Positions 40,234-50,755 of a DNA stretch of 64,000 nucleotides are shown one piece after another. Both the position numbers and the translations under genes were made by a program. The stretch comes from Paraburkholderia sabiae. GTDB lineage: Bacteria; Pseudomonadota; Gammaproteobacteria; Burkholderiales; Burkholderiaceae. Positions within the stretch are counted from its first letter, which is position 1. Each line of letters opens with the position of its first letter. The notes beneath the pieces are model-generated. The model did not search any database. It saw only the letters and a program-made list of their open reading frames with translations, and was not told the DNA's origin. The stretch lies in assembly GCF_030412785.1 (NCBI RefSeq), contig NZ_CP125295.1:3906001-3970000 (forward strand). The letters run 5' to 3'.

Positions 40234-40431
40234 GTTCGTTTTGCCTTCGGGCTTGGTGTTGGTGTTGGTTTTTTCTGCTTTCGCTGGACCTGGTTCTTGG
40301 CTTTCTGCTTTCGCTTGCAAATCAAGCCGCTAACACCGCTAGTCCTTGTTGTTACCCATGGGCCCCCAACATCTCCACATTTCTCTCGATAGTGCTCTTG
40401 GTTATTGCTTCGCCTGTTTTTGATTTACTCT

Positions 40432-40960
40432 CGCTGGCGTCCGCGATTTCGTATCGGTTTGCTGGCGTCGCCCCTGTGCGGGGCGGCACCTACTTTTCTT
40501 TGCAGCGGCAAAGAAAAGTAGGCAAAAGAAAGCCGCTTCACACCTCCGGTGCCCGCCAGGATGGCGCTGCGGCATGCCGCAGTCGAGCCGTCGCGCAGCG
40601 ACGCCCACACTCCGTAGAAAGCCCGCAGTCAATCACGCACGGCGCGAAAAGCCCACACAGTCTGGAGCACCTACCGCCGCGATCAGACGACGGCAAACAC
40701 ACAAAAACAAGCCGACCGAATGTGCTCCAGGTGGATGTCATCTTTCGCGCCGCGCGCGGTTAACTGCGGGCTCTCTACGGAGTGTTGGCGTCGCTGTGCG
40801 ACAGCTCAAGGAGCCTGTGCCGTAGCGGTAAGCTGGCAGGCACCGGAGGTTTGAAGCGGCTTTCTTTTGCCTACTTTTCTTTGCCGCGGCAAAGAAAAGT
40901 AGGTGCCGCCCCGCACAGGGGCGACGCCTGAAGCACCGATACGAAACCGCGGATGCCAGC
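40432..40960. repeat. Long palindromic repeat element, copy 2
   Basis: A 529-bp element in the same orientation as copy 1. Both arms carry the CCTACTTTTCTTTG...CAAAGAAAAGTAGG hairpin. The variable blocks differ between arms (left GCGGCATGCCGCAGTCGAGC; right, read inward, CGGCACAGGCTCCTTGAGCT). The asymmetric centre lies between CTGGAGCAC (about 40663) and TGTGCTCCAG (about 40721). It sits between glgX and glgB in an otherwise compact leftward cluster, so glgX-treZYmalQ may need its own promoter. On its right is a tract of repeated CCAACAG units and A-rich sequence (about 40958-41037). Confidence 0.9.
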
Positions 40961-41029
40961 CAACAGCCAACAACCAACAGCCAACAGCCCAAAAACCAGA
41001 AACGAAAAACGAAAAACAAAAAACAAAAA

Positions 41030-41058
41030 ACAAAAACCCAGAATGGCGACTGCGTCGC
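41030..41058 (-). terminator. Terminator-like module after glgB (GCGAC/GTCGC)
   Basis: On the minus strand GCGAC-GCA-GTCGC starts 12 bp after the glgB stop and is followed after about nine bases by repeated TTTTTG. It is the same module as after metZ and araC. Confidence 0.55.
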
Positions 41059-41070
41059 AGACAAAACAGA

Positions 41071-43296
41071 TTAATCCGCCCGCAGCACAACAGTCCCTAA
41101 CGGCGGCAAAACAAGAGCAGCAGACTGCGGCCGCCCATGCGCGGAAATCTCATCTGTATAGATGACACCACCATTCCCAACATTGGAACCACCATAAACA
41201 CCCGCATCGGAGTTCAAAACTTCGACCCACCGCCCCGCACGGGGCAAACCAACCCGATATCCATGCCGCGGCACCGGCGTAAAGTTGCAAACGGTAATCA
41301 GCTCACGCCCCGCGCCATCCACGCGCCGCCAGGCAAAAACCGAATTCGCAGTGTCGTCGCCGATGATCCACTCGAACCCGCCCGGCTCCGTATCGAGCCG
41401 ATGCAACGCAGGCTCCTCGCGATACAGCCGGTTCAGATCCCGCACCAGCCGTTGCACACCGTGATGCAGATCATCGTCGAGCAGATGCCAGTGCGGCGAT
41501 CCATCGTGATCGAACTCGGCCATCTGCCCGAACTCGCCACCCATGAACATCAGCTTCTTGCCCGGATGCGTCCACATGAACGCGAAGTACGCGCGCAGAT
41601 TCGCAAACTTCTGCCAGCGGTCGCCCGGCATCTTGCCGAGCAGCGATCCCTTTCCATGCACGACTTCATCGTGCGATAGAGGCAAGACGAATTTCTCGGA
41701 ATACGCATACACCATCGCGAACGTCATGTTGTGGTGATGCCATTGCCGATACACCGGGTCTTCGTGCATGTAGTGCAGCGTGTCGTGCATCCAGCCCATG
41801 TTCCACTTGAACTGGAAGCCGAGCCCGCCATCCTCGGTGCGCGCCGTCACGCCCGGCCATGCCGTCGATTCCTCCGCAATCGTGATCGCGCCATGCACGT
41901 CGGGCATATGCTGCACTTCGTGATTCAGACGCTTCAAAAACGCAATCGATTCGAGATTCTCGCGGCCGCCGTAAATGTTCGGCACCCACTCGCCCGCCGC
42001 GCGCGAATAGTCGCGGTACAGCATCGACGCCACCGCATCCACACGCAAACCGTCGACGTGATAACGCTTCAACCACGCCAGCGCCGACGCAATCAGGAAC
42101 GCGCTCACCTCGTTGCGACCGAGGTTGTAGATCATCGTGTTCCAGTCCTGGTGATAGCCCTCGCGCGGATCGGCATGCTCGTAAAGCGGCGTGCCGTCAA
42201 ATTCCACGAGCCCATGCGAATCGTTCGGAAAGTGCGCGGGCACCCAGTCGAGAATCACGCCGAGTCCCGCCTCGTGCGCGCGATTCACAAAGCCCGCGAA
42301 CTGCTCCGGCGTGCCGAAGCGCGCGGACGGCGCGAATTGCGACAGCGGCTGATAACCCCACGATCCGCCGAACGGATGCTCGGCCACCGGCATGAACTCG
42401 ATATGCGTGAAGCCCATTTCCTTCGCATACGGAATCAGCCGATCCGCAAGCTCCGACCAGTTCAGGCCGCGATGTCCTTCCTCCGCGATGCGCAGCCACG
42501 ATTCCGCATGGACCTCGTAAATCGAAATCGCCGATTGCGCCGTCTGCTTGCCGGCGCGCGTCTGCATCCAGTCGCCGTCGGTCCACGGATAACGCTCGAC
42601 CTCGTCGACATGCGCGACGATGGATGCCGTCGCGGGCGGCTTCTCCGTCTGCATCGCGCAAGGGTCGGCCTTCAGCGGCAACGGATGACCGTCGCGCGTC
42701 AGCATCTCGTACTTGTAGCGCGTGCCCGCACCGATGCGCGGCACGAACAGTTCCCACACGCCCGCCTGATGACGCATACGCATCGGATGGCGGCGGCCGT
42801 CCCACGAGTTGAAGTCGCCCACGACCGACACGCGTCGCGCATTCGGTGCCCACACGGCGAAGCGCACGCCCGGCACGCCGTCCATCGTGTAGGGCCGCGA
42901 GCCGAGACATTCGAGCACCGCATACGGATCGCCCCACGCGACGCGCTGCAAGGGCTCGTCGCCGAGCACCGGGCCGAACGAATACGTGTCCTCGATCTCC
43001 TGAACCGAGCCATGCCAGTCGATGCGCAAGCGATACGGCACGGCTTCGCTCACCGGACCCGCGAACAGACCGCCCGGATGCAATTGCTCGAGTTCGCCGA
43101 GCAGACGGCTATCGTCGCGCGCAATTACCGAGACGCGTCCCGCATTCGGCAGCATCACGCGCACGACGGGACCACTATGGGTGTCGTGCATGCCCAGCTG
43201 CGAAAACGGATCGTGATGGCGCGCATCGACGAGCGCATCCAGGTCCACGCGATTCAGACCGGCAGCTTCAAGTTGAACGTTGTGTTGCTCACTCAT
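41071..43296 (-). CDS. glgB: 1,4-alpha-glucan branching enzyme
   Basis: A 741-residue GH13 enzyme adding alpha-1,6 branches. An N-terminal branching-enzyme domain (about residues 20-110) and a CBM48 ([21 protein letters not shown]) precede the barrel with [36 protein letters not shown] (nucleophile), [15 protein letters not shown] (acid) and [16 protein letters not shown]. The ATG at 43296 has AGAGG at 6 bp and overlaps the end of the treS fusion by eight bases. In the GlgE route it branches the linear glucan. The last codons are T-rich, next to palindrome copy 2. Confidence 0.96.
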   Translation of the reverse strand: MSEQHNVQLEAAGLNRVDLDALVDARHHDPFSQLGMHDTHSGPVVRVMLPNAGRVSVIARDDSRLLGELEQLHPGGLFAGPVSEAVPYRLRIDWHGSVQEIEDTYSFGPVLGDEPLQRVAWGDPYAVLECLGSRPYTMDGVPGVRFAVWAPNARRVSVVGDFNSWDGRRHPMRMRHQAGVWELFVPRIGAGTRYKYEMLTRDGHPLPLKADPCAMQTEKPPATASIVAHVDEVERYPWTDGDWMQTRAGKQTAQSAISIYEVHAESWLRIAEEGHRGLNWSELADRLIPYAKEMGFTHIEFMPVAEHPFGGSWGYQPLSQFAPSARFGTPEQFAGFVNRAHEAGLGVILDWVPAHFPNDSHGLVEFDGTPLYEHADPREGYHQDWNTMIYNLGRNEVSAFLIASALAWLKRYHVDGLRVDAVASMLYRDYSRAAGEWVPNIYGGRENLESIAFLKRLNHEVQHMPDVHGAITIAEESTAWPGVTARTEDGGLGFQFKWNMGWMHDTLHYMHEDPVYRQWHHHNMTFAMVYAYSEKFVLPLSHDEVVHGKGSLLGKMPGDRWQKFANLRAYFAFMWTHPGKKLMFMGGEFGQMAEFDHDGSPHWHLLDDDLHHGVQRLVRDLNRLYREEPALHRLDTEPGGFEWIIGDDTANSVFAWRRVDGAGRELITVCNFTPVPRHGYRVGLPRAGRWVEVLNSDAGVYGGSNVGNGGVIYTDEISAHGRPQSAALVLPPLGTVVLRAD

Positions 43297-46200
43297 AGTC
43301 ACCCTCTGATCCAGCTGATCCTTCCGGCGGCGTCGAGCCAGCCGACGGCGAATGCGGCCCTGCGCCCGTGTCGCCGAGCAGGCGGCTCGTCAACGCTGCG
43401 AGTCCGCGCACCGGCAGGCTGAGCCACGTCGGCCGGTTGGCTGCCTCATAGCGGATTTCATAGGCGGCCTTCTCGATCAGGAACAGATCGAGCAGCGCCT
43501 GTTCGTGCTCCGGTGCGACGAGCGGCTGCGCGGCAGCCTCCGTCGCAGTGCGGTACTCGTCGAGGAATGCCTCGGCGGCGGCGGCGCGGAAGCGCTCGAA
43601 CAGCGCGCGCTTGCGGTCGGCCGTCATTTGCGGCGCGGCTTCCATCGTCGATTGCGCGGCGGCGCTCGCATACGACAGCGAACGCAGCAGCCCCGCGACG
43701 TCGCGCAACGGACTCGATTTCGCGCGCCGTTCTTCGAGTTCGCGAGCGGGCTCGCCTTCGAAGTCGATCAGGAACGCATCGCCCTGCGCCACGAGTACCT
43801 GGCCCAGATGGAAGTCGCCGTGGATGCGCGTGCGCAGTGCATGCGCATCGGGCGTCACGAGATTCGACACGGCTTCGACCAGCTTGTCCTTGCGATCGAG
43901 AATGCTGCGACCGAGCAGCGCCGCGTCTTCGCCGAGATGATCGACGTTCTTTTCGAGCAGTTCGAGCGCGACGGCAAGCAGCTTTTGCGTGCCGTCGATC
44001 CACGCCTGCACCTGCTGCGCGTCGGCGGGCTCGGGGTTGAACGCGGGGTTGTCGGATGGCGTCGCGAGCGCGACGTGCAATTCGCCGAGCCGTTTGCCGA
44101 TGGTGCCCATGTACGACGCGTAGCCTTCGATCGCTTCTTCCTCGTTCACGCGATCCTGGTTCTGCTGGTTCGCGTCGAGTCCGCCATCCATCACGAGGGC
44201 AAGCTCGTCGATCGAACGGCGCAGCGTGTCGAGCGCCCAGTTCCATGCGTCGCCCTGGTTGTCGACGAAGCCTTGCAGAATGCACAGCGTATGCGGCACG
44301 TTGTCGGGATCGACGCGCACGACTTCGCCGATCAGAGGCGCTGTGTTCGCGTAGCCGAGCTGCGTCAGATAGCGGGTCATTTCCGCTTCCGGATGCACGC
44401 CCTTCAACAGACGCCGCACGAGTTTGAGCACCACCTTGTCGGCGATCACGAGCGAACTGTTGCTCTGTTCCGCCGCGAGCCAGCGAATTTCCGGTTGATC
44501 GTCCAGTTCGAGTTCGGCGAAACGGTCGGTCGGAATGAACTGGATCGTGCTCTTCTGCACGGTCGGGACGGACGCGCGCTCGCGCAGCTTGCGCAGCGTG
44601 CCGTACGCGAATTGCGGCAGCGAGAACGCATCCGTCAGATGGCCGACGTTGCGGCCGCGGCGCACGCGCGCGAGCGCAAGCTGCATGAAGAGCGGCGTGG
44701 TCGTATCGGCGCCCCACGTGATCGCGATGGGCAGCACGTAACGTTCGGTGTGATTGCCGACATCCGCTTCGATTTCCGTAAACGCGAAGCCTGCTTCGGG
44801 AATCGTCGTGAGCGCGGCGAGCCGCACGGCGTGCATCTTCTGATCCTTCGATGCAAACCAGCGGCGGCGTCCCAGCCACGACGGCAGCACTTCCGATTCG
44901 AGCAGCCGCACGTTCTCCGGCGTCGGCCCTGACTGGCCTTCGCGGATCACGATCGTCACGAAATCGGGCAGCGGCTCGGACGGCGGCTGGCTCCATGTCG
45001 GACGGCCCTGGCCTTCGCAAAGAAGGAACCACAGGAAACCGTACGGCGGGAACGTCAGCAGATACGTCAGCTGGCCGATGCTCGGGAACACGGAATCGGC
45101 CGTCATTTCGATCGGCGTCGCGCCGTTGAATTCGGACAGATCGAGTTCGACGGCTTGCGGCGCGCGCGACAGATTCGCCACACACAAGATAGGCGGCTCG
45201 CCGGGTAACTCGCGCAGATACGCGAGAATCTTGCGATTGTTCGGCTTCAGGAAGCGGATCGTGCCGCGCCCGAACGTGTGCTTCGAACGGCGCGTCGCGA
45301 GCATGCGGCGCGTCCAGTTCAGCAGCGAATGCGGATCGCGGCTCTGTGCTTCGACATTGACGGCGTCGAAGCCGTACAGCGCACCCATCACAGGCGGCAG
45401 CACGAGTTGTTCGGGATCGGCGCGCGAGAAGCCGCCGTTCCTGTCCGACGACCACTGCATCGGCGTGCGCACACCGTCGCGATCGCCGAGGTGGATATTG
45501 TCGCCCATGCCGAGTTCGTCGCCGTAATAGATGACGGGCGTGCCCGGCATCGACAGCAGCAGCGAATTGATCAGCTCGATACGGCGGCGGTCGCGTTCCA
45601 TCAGCGGCGCGAGACGTCGGCGAATGCCGAGGTTCAGGCGCGCGCGGCGGTCGCTCGCATAGGTGTTCCACAAGTAGTCGCGCTCGGAGTCGGTGACCAT
45701 TTCGAGCGTGAGTTCATCGTGATTGCGCAGGAAGATCGCCCACTGGTTCGTTTCGGCGAGATCCGGCGTCTGCTTCATGATGTCGGTGATCGGGAAGCGG
45801 TCCTCGCTCGCGATCGACATGTAGATGCGCGGCATCAGCGGGAAGTGGAACGCCATATGGCATTCGTCTTCGTTGCCGAAGTATTCCTGCACGTCTTCCG
45901 GCCACTGGTTCGCTTCGGCGAGCAGCATCCGGTTCGGATATTCGGCGTCGATGGTCGCGCGAATCTTCTTCAGAATGGCGTGCGTTTCGGGCAGATTCTC
46001 GTTGTTCGTGCCTTCACGTTCGACGAGATACGGCACTGCATCCAGCCGCAGACCGTCGATACCCATATCGAGCCAGAAGCGCATCACCTGCAGCACTTCC
46101 TTGAGCACCGCGGGATTGTCGAAGTTCAGGTCCGGCTGGTGCGCGTAGAAGCGGTGCCAGTAGTACTGGCCGGCGACGGGATCGTGCGTCCAGTTCGACG

Positions 46201-46753
46201 GCTCCGTGTCGATGAAAATGATGCGCGTCTGCTCGTACTTCTTGTCCGTGTCGGACCACACGTAGAAATTGCGATGATTCGAGCCGGGCTTCGCGCGGCG
46301 CGCGCGCTGGAACCACGGGTGCTGATCGGACGTGTGATTGATGACGAGTTCGGTGATCACGCGCAGCCCGCGCGCGTGCGCTTCCTGAATGAAACGCTTG
46401 ACGTCGGAGATCGTGCCGTAGTCGGGATGCACGTTGCGGTAATCGGCGATGTCGTAGCCGTCGTCGCGGCGCGGCGAAGGATAGAACGGCAGCAGCCAGA
46501 TCGCGCTCACACCCAGTTCCGCGATGTAATCGAGCTTCGCCATCAGGCCGGGGAAATCGCCGACGCCGTCGTTGTTCGCATCGTAGAACGACTTGATGTG
46601 CACCTGATAGATGATCGCGTCCTTGTACCAGAGCGGATCGTCGTTGAGCGTCGACACCTTGCCGCGCCGCGACGCGCGCGGCTTCGAGGGCGCCGCCGTC
46701 GTGTCGGTGATATGGGCCTGCGACGTGCTTTCTGCGGGATCGTCACGTTTCAT
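43289..46753 (-). CDS. treS: Trehalose synthase / maltokinase fusion
   Basis: A 1154-residue two-domain enzyme. Residues about 35-590 are TreS (GH13, trehalose-maltose isomerase): [39 protein letters not shown] (Asp238), [14 protein letters not shown] (Glu280) and [12 protein letters not shown] (Asp346). From about residue 665 a maltokinase (Mak/Pep2) follows, starting [15 protein letters not shown], with the kinase loop [20 protein letters not shown] (about 970) and [15 protein letters not shown]. The fusion would turn trehalose into maltose 1-phosphate, the GlgE substrate. Its ATG overlaps the glgE stop by four bases. Such fusions are known in several proteobacteria. Confidence 0.95.
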   Translation of the reverse strand: MKRDDPAESTSQAHITDTTAAPSKPRASRRGKVSTLNDDPLWYKDAIIYQVHIKSFYDANNDGVGDFPGLMAKLDYIAELGVSAIWLLPFYPSPRRDDGYDIADYRNVHPDYGTISDVKRFIQEAHARGLRVITELVINHTSDQHPWFQRARRAKPGSNHRNFYVWSDTDKKYEQTRIIFIDTEPSNWTHDPVAGQYYWHRFYAHQPDLNFDNPAVLKEVLQVMRFWLDMGIDGLRLDAVPYLVEREGTNNENLPETHAILKKIRATIDAEYPNRMLLAEANQWPEDVQEYFGNEDECHMAFHFPLMPRIYMSIASEDRFPITDIMKQTPDLAETNQWAIFLRNHDELTLEMVTDSERDYLWNTYASDRRARLNLGIRRRLAPLMERDRRRIELINSLLLSMPGTPVIYYGDELGMGDNIHLGDRDGVRTPMQWSSDRNGGFSRADPEQLVLPPVMGALYGFDAVNVEAQSRDPHSLLNWTRRMLATRRSKHTFGRGTIRFLKPNNRKILAYLRELPGEPPILCVANLSRAPQAVELDLSEFNGATPIEMTADSVFPSIGQLTYLLTFPPYGFLWFLLCEGQGRPTWSQPPSEPLPDFVTIVIREGQSGPTPENVRLLESEVLPSWLGRRRWFASKDQKMHAVRLAALTTIPEAGFAFTEIEADVGNHTERYVLPIAITWGADTTTPLFMQLALARVRRGRNVGHLTDAFSLPQFAYGTLRKLRERASVPTVQKSTIQFIPTDRFAELELDDQPEIRWLAAEQSNSSLVIADKVVLKLVRRLLKGVHPEAEMTRYLTQLGYANTAPLIGEVVRVDPDNVPHTLCILQGFVDNQGDAWNWALDTLRRSIDELALVMDGGLDANQQNQDRVNEEEAIEGYASYMGTIGKRLGELHVALATPSDNPAFNPEPADAQQVQAWIDGTQKLLAVALELLEKNVDHLGEDAALLGRSILDRKDKLVEAVSNLVTPDAHALRTRIHGDFHLGQVLVAQGDAFLIDFEGEPARELEERRAKSSPLRDVAGLLRSLSYASAAAQSTMEAAPQMTADRKRALFERFRAAAAEAFLDEYRTATEAAAQPLVAPEHEQALLDLFLIEKAAYEIRYEAANRPTWLSLPVRGLAALTSRLLGDTGAGPHSPSAGSTPPEGSAGSEGDYE

Positions 46754-49700
46754 ATCGCACCTTCGTTGAATGTCGTGTCATGGGCAGCCCGATGCGCTTC
46801 GGCTTCGTCGGGAACGGCTTCGCGCGGCAGGCCGCCCGCGGGCGCGATGCGCCAGATCGCGAACGGCCGTGTGCCGGGATCGAGCCGCACGTGTTGCCAT
46901 CGGCCCTGCCATTGAAACTGCTCGCCTGTCATCTGATCGATCACGTCGATAGCGCCGTGATCGTGCACGCCCCAGCGGTTGAACGTCGACCACGACAACT
47001 CGATATCCGCGCCCTGCTCGTTGTACGGATCGAGATTGATCGCGACGACGATCACGTTGTCGCGTGCTTCCGTGGCCTTTTCGAAGAACAGGATGTTCTC
47101 GTTGTGCGCAGGCAGGAACGTGAGATTCAGATGCGTATGCAGCGCCGGATTCGTGCGGCGAATGCGGTTCAGCTCCGTGATCTCGCGCACGATGTTGCCG
47201 GGCCGGTTCCAGTCCCACGCGCGTATCTGATACTTCTCCGAATCCAGATACTCTTCGCTGTTCGGCAACGCTGCCGCTTCGCACAGTTCGAAGCCGCTAT
47301 ACACGCCCCACAGTCCCGAGAGCATCGTCGCGAGCGCCGCGCGAATCAGAAAGCCCGGACGTCCTTGCCGTTGAAGATGACGCGGGTTGATGTCAGGCGT
47401 GTTCACGAAGAAGTTCGGCCGGAAGAAATCGCGCAGGTTGGTCTGCGTGAGTTCCGTCAGATACTCGGTGAAGTCGCGCTTCGACTCGCGCCACGTGAAG
47501 TACGTGTACGACTGCGAGAAGCCGAGCTTCGCGAGGCGCGCCATCACGCGCGGACGCGTGAACGCTTCAGACAGGAAGATGACGTCGGGATGCCGCGCAC
47601 GCACGTCGTTGATCATCCATTCCCAGAACGGGAAGGGCTTCGTGTGCGGATTATCGACGCGGAAAATGCGCACGCCCGCGTCGATCCAGAACAGGATCAC
47701 GTCGCGCAGCGAGATCCACAATTCGGGCTTCGCGTCGCGCGCATAGAAGTCCGGATTCACGATGTCCTGATACTTCTTTGGCGGATTCTCCGCGTAGCGC
47801 AGCGTGCCGTCGGGACGCCATGCGAACCACGTCGGGTGTTTCTTCAGCCAGGGGTGATCGGGCGAACATTGAATCGCGAAGTCGAGCGCGATTTCGAGGC
47901 CGTGATCGTGCGCGGCGGCGAGCATGCGCTTGAAGTCGTCGAGCGTGCCGAGCTGCGGATGCACGGCGTCATGACCGCCCGCTTCGCCGCCGATCGCATA
48001 CGGACTGCCGACATCGTCCGGTCCCGGCGTGAGCGTGTTGTTGCGGCCCTTGCGGTTCGCGATGCCGATGGGATGAATCGGCGGAAAGTACAGCACGTCG
48101 AAACCCATGTCGCGGATGCGCGGCAGCTTGCCGATCACGTCGTCGAAGTTGCCGTGCCGATGCGCGTCGTCGCTCGTCGAGCGCGGGAAGATCTCGTACC
48201 AGCTGCCGAAGCGTGCGCCCGCGCGTTCGGCGTCGATGCGATAGACGATCTGGTCGCGCGACAGCCCTGGCCGGTGACGCGCGGCGGCGAACGCTTCCGC
48301 CGTGGTCGGCGCGAGCACGATCGCGAGACGCTCGCCCACATCGGCCTTCATGAACTCCTTGACGATGGCATCGAGCTGTTGCGGCTGCGACCCTTCCGCT
48401 GTTTCCGCTTCGGCCAGCGCGAGCGCGAACAGATGCTTCGCTTCCTCGACTTCGAGTTCGACGGATTGATCGGCCTTCAGCTTCTTCTGCATGTGATCGA
48501 CCAGCGAAGCGAAATCGTCGCGCCACGCGATCACCGTGAACTCGTGACGCCCGAGGCGTTCGAGCGGAATGCGCGCCTCCCAGATGTCGTTGCCGGCGGG
48601 CTGCGCGGGCGTCATTGGCGTTTCGTGCCACGCGGTTTCGTCGGCGGCGCGCCAGATCACGGCGGCTGCGATCTTGTCGTGGCCTTCGGCGAACACGGCG
48701 GCCGTCACGTGCACGCGTTCGCCGACAATGCGTTTCGCCGGGAAGCGTCCGTGATCGACGGCAGGCGACACGCTCTCGATCGCCACGCGCGACATCGCAA
48801 TCGCGTCGAGCACGCTCTTGTGGCCCGAGGTCTTCGTGTTCTGCTTGTCGATCGGCGGCGCGAGCACGACGGGCTTTTCGGCGACCGCGCGGAACAGGCG
48901 GCACGCGCCCGGCGGCAGCGTGAAGGCCGCGAGCGGCTGCGGCGCGCTGCGCGCTTCCGTGCCGAGCGCCACGAAACGCGTGAAGCCGCCCGGCACGCCG
49001 TCGAGGAAGCGCGCAGGATCGATGCGCACAGGCGTGCCGAGTTCGGGATTGATCGCGATCAGCACGGCTTCGCCGGCATCGCGCAGATCGTGCTCATCGC
49101 CGCGCAGCAGCAATGCCGCGTGCGTGTCGGGGCCGGACAGCGAGCGCAACTCGCCGTTCGTTTGCAGGGACCATGTATCGCGCGCAATCGCGTTTGCATG
49201 GCGCACGCGCTCGGCGAGATCAAAGCGCGCCGCGCTGCGCAGGTTCGCGTAGTGGCCCGCGTCGCCGAGCGTATGCGAGATCGGTTCGGCGATGCCGTAT
49301 TCGAAGCCCATCGGCATCAGCCAGCCGGTGCCCGTCGAAACAGCCGTCAGCAACGCGCGGCGATACGCGCGTTCGACGATGGCGGAGTCGTGCACCTGTG
49401 CGAGATCCGCCGCGAGGCGCGTGCCGTACGGTGCTTCGGGAAAGGCAATGGGCGAGCCGGCGCGCATCAAAACGGCGTGTTCGTCGAGCATCCACGGCGC
49501 GCGGAAGTCCCACCAGCGCGACGACGAAAACACGGCGTCGAAGCCCACGCTTTCGAGCGCGGCGATGTCCGAGCGCATCAGGCCAGGCGTCGCGGCGAGA
49601 AAGCGCGTCGACGGATGGCGCGACGCACGCACGGTGTCGAGCAGACGCCGCCATGCGAACACGGGCACGCGATGCGGCGAATCGAAACGGAATCCGCCGA

Positions 49701-50193
49701 TGCCCGCATCGGCGAGCGTATCGAGCGTATTCGCCCACCAGTCGATCAACGGCGCGGCCACATGCTCGTTGCTGAAATCCGCATACGCGACGTTGTCTTC
49801 GTGACGCGCATGACGCGGATCGAGCCGCGCTTCTTCCGGCTCGAACGGATGAAACCAGTCGCGATGCTCGCGATAAAGCTGGCCGTCGGCGGCTGCACGG
49901 TCGATCACGAGATCGACGAGCAACGTGAGGCCATGCTGACTCGCTGCTTCGGTGAGACGCTGCAGCACTTCGTGCGCCGGCTGGTCGGTAGCGAGCGCGG
50001 GATGCAGTTTCGCGTGATCGCTGACGATCTGCGCATGCCCCGCCTGTCCCGGCTGGAACAGCCCGCCGATCAGCACATGATCGAAACCGAGCGCAGCCGC
50101 GTGTTCGAACTGCGCGGGCCACGCATCGAGCCGTCCGACAAGGGGAGAATGAACGAAGTAAATCCGCGGCGCATAGGCGTGAGGAGCTTCCAT
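46750..50193 (-). CDS. glgE: Maltose-1-phosphate maltosyltransferase with extra N-terminal GH13-like domain
   Basis: A 1147-residue protein, far longer than typical GlgE (about 660-700). The C-terminal two thirds (from about residue 465) is a complete GlgE: SRVAIESVSPAVDHGRFPAK, WYEIFPRS, ALDFAIQCSPDHPWLKKHP, RIFRVDNPHTKPFPFWEW (Asp847), IFLSEAFTRPRVM (Glu876) and NTPDINP. The two catalytic residues are 29 apart, as I recall for S. coelicolor GlgE. The N-terminal ~430 residues are a second GlgE-like GH13 module (GFRFDSPHRVPVFAWRRL, Asp171) in which the acid position reads FLAATP, with Ala for Glu. I chose the ATG at 50193, with GGAAA upstream, over a longer start at 50235. Confidence 0.93.
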   Translation of the reverse strand: MEAPHAYAPRIYFVHSPLVGRLDAWPAQFEHAAALGFDHVLIGGLFQPGQAGHAQIVSDHAKLHPALATDQPAHEVLQRLTEAASQHGLTLLVDLVIDRAAADGQLYREHRDWFHPFEPEEARLDPRHARHEDNVAYADFSNEHVAAPLIDWWANTLDTLADAGIGGFRFDSPHRVPVFAWRRLLDTVRASRHPSTRFLAATPGLMRSDIAALESVGFDAVFSSSRWWDFRAPWMLDEHAVLMRAGSPIAFPEAPYGTRLAADLAQVHDSAIVERAYRRALLTAVSTGTGWLMPMGFEYGIAEPISHTLGDAGHYANLRSAARFDLAERVRHANAIARDTWSLQTNGELRSLSGPDTHAALLLRGDEHDLRDAGEAVLIAINPELGTPVRIDPARFLDGVPGGFTRFVALGTEARSAPQPLAAFTLPPGACRLFRAVAEKPVVLAPPIDKQNTKTSGHKSVLDAIAMSRVAIESVSPAVDHGRFPAKRIVGERVHVTAAVFAEGHDKIAAAVIWRAADETAWHETPMTPAQPAGNDIWEARIPLERLGRHEFTVIAWRDDFASLVDHMQKKLKADQSVELEVEEAKHLFALALAEAETAEGSQPQQLDAIVKEFMKADVGERLAIVLAPTTAEAFAAARHRPGLSRDQIVYRIDAERAGARFGSWYEIFPRSTSDDAHRHGNFDDVIGKLPRIRDMGFDVLYFPPIHPIGIANRKGRNNTLTPGPDDVGSPYAIGGEAGGHDAVHPQLGTLDDFKRMLAAAHDHGLEIALDFAIQCSPDHPWLKKHPTWFAWRPDGTLRYAENPPKKYQDIVNPDFYARDAKPELWISLRDVILFWIDAGVRIFRVDNPHTKPFPFWEWMINDVRARHPDVIFLSEAFTRPRVMARLAKLGFSQSYTYFTWRESKRDFTEYLTELTQTNLRDFFRPNFFVNTPDINPRHLQRQGRPGFLIRAALATMLSGLWGVYSGFELCEAAALPNSEEYLDSEKYQIRAWDWNRPGNIVREITELNRIRRTNPALHTHLNLTFLPAHNENILFFEKATEARDNVIVVAINLDPYNEQGADIELSWSTFNRWGVHDHGAIDVIDQMTGEQFQWQGRWQHVRLDPGTRPFAIWRIAPAGGLPREAVPDEAEAHRAAHDTTFNEGAI

Positions 50194-50755
50194 CGGTCGT
50201 TTCCAGATTCGTCCTGCTTTGCGGCGTGGATGCACATGGGTGCGATCACGACCGCCTATTAGGCTTCAGAGCCGGATGCCGCGCGATGCGTCCTGCGACG
50301 GCGCGTACTGCTCAATGTAGTGCATTGATCGACATGCGGCGCGTCAGTTCACACTCGCCGCGAACTGTCCGATAGCGACGGCGGTTCGAGCGGATTCGCG
50401 CTGCATGTCATCGGTCAGAAACCGGTCGACAGGCGGGTTAGGAGCAAGCGTTATGCCAGAAAGCGATACAGGACGGACACAGCAAGAACGAGGACATGCG
50501 GACGACAATGGCTGGCGCAGCCCGGTACGGCAAGATGCAGTGGATGCACACGCGGCGTCGTTCATACGAATGACGCCGCGAAACGGAAGGAAGACGTGTA
50601 ATTCGGGCGTGTCGCCGGGCGGCTGTTACATGGCATGTTGCCATAGACACGCATGCGCGACATCGAAGCGCGCGAGATACATGCGTCGAGCGAATCGGAA
50701 AGCGGAGGCCGGTCATGAAGTGCTTTGCGCACAACCGGCCCGCCGCGATGACTCG
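50194..50755. other. Noncoding region upstream of glgE
   Basis: About 560 bp between glgE and the DUF1345 gene, both read leftward. It must carry the promoter of the glucan cluster, but I could not place -35/-10 hexamers with confidence. The only local symmetry I noticed is ATGGCA-TGT-TGCCAT at 50630-50644. Short frames here lack recognisable families. Confidence 0.5.

Noticed and set aside
40234..40320. N-terminal extension of glgX
   Set aside because: It encodes Lys/Thr/Asn-rich low-complexity sequence from the element's spacer; the ATG at 40233 has a ribosome-binding site and gives the family start.
40958..41000. Repeated CCAACAG units as a CRISPR-like array
   Set aside because: The units are 7-10 bp, contiguous and without spacers; no cas genes are nearby.
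46780..50262. A 1160-codon open frame on the + strand, fully antisense to glgE, and similar long antisense frames opposite treS, sdhA, leuC and others
   Set aside because: Long antisense frames are expected opposite high-GC genes with strong third-position GC. The products are Arg-rich and show no family, and the glgE reading on the other strand is unmistakable.
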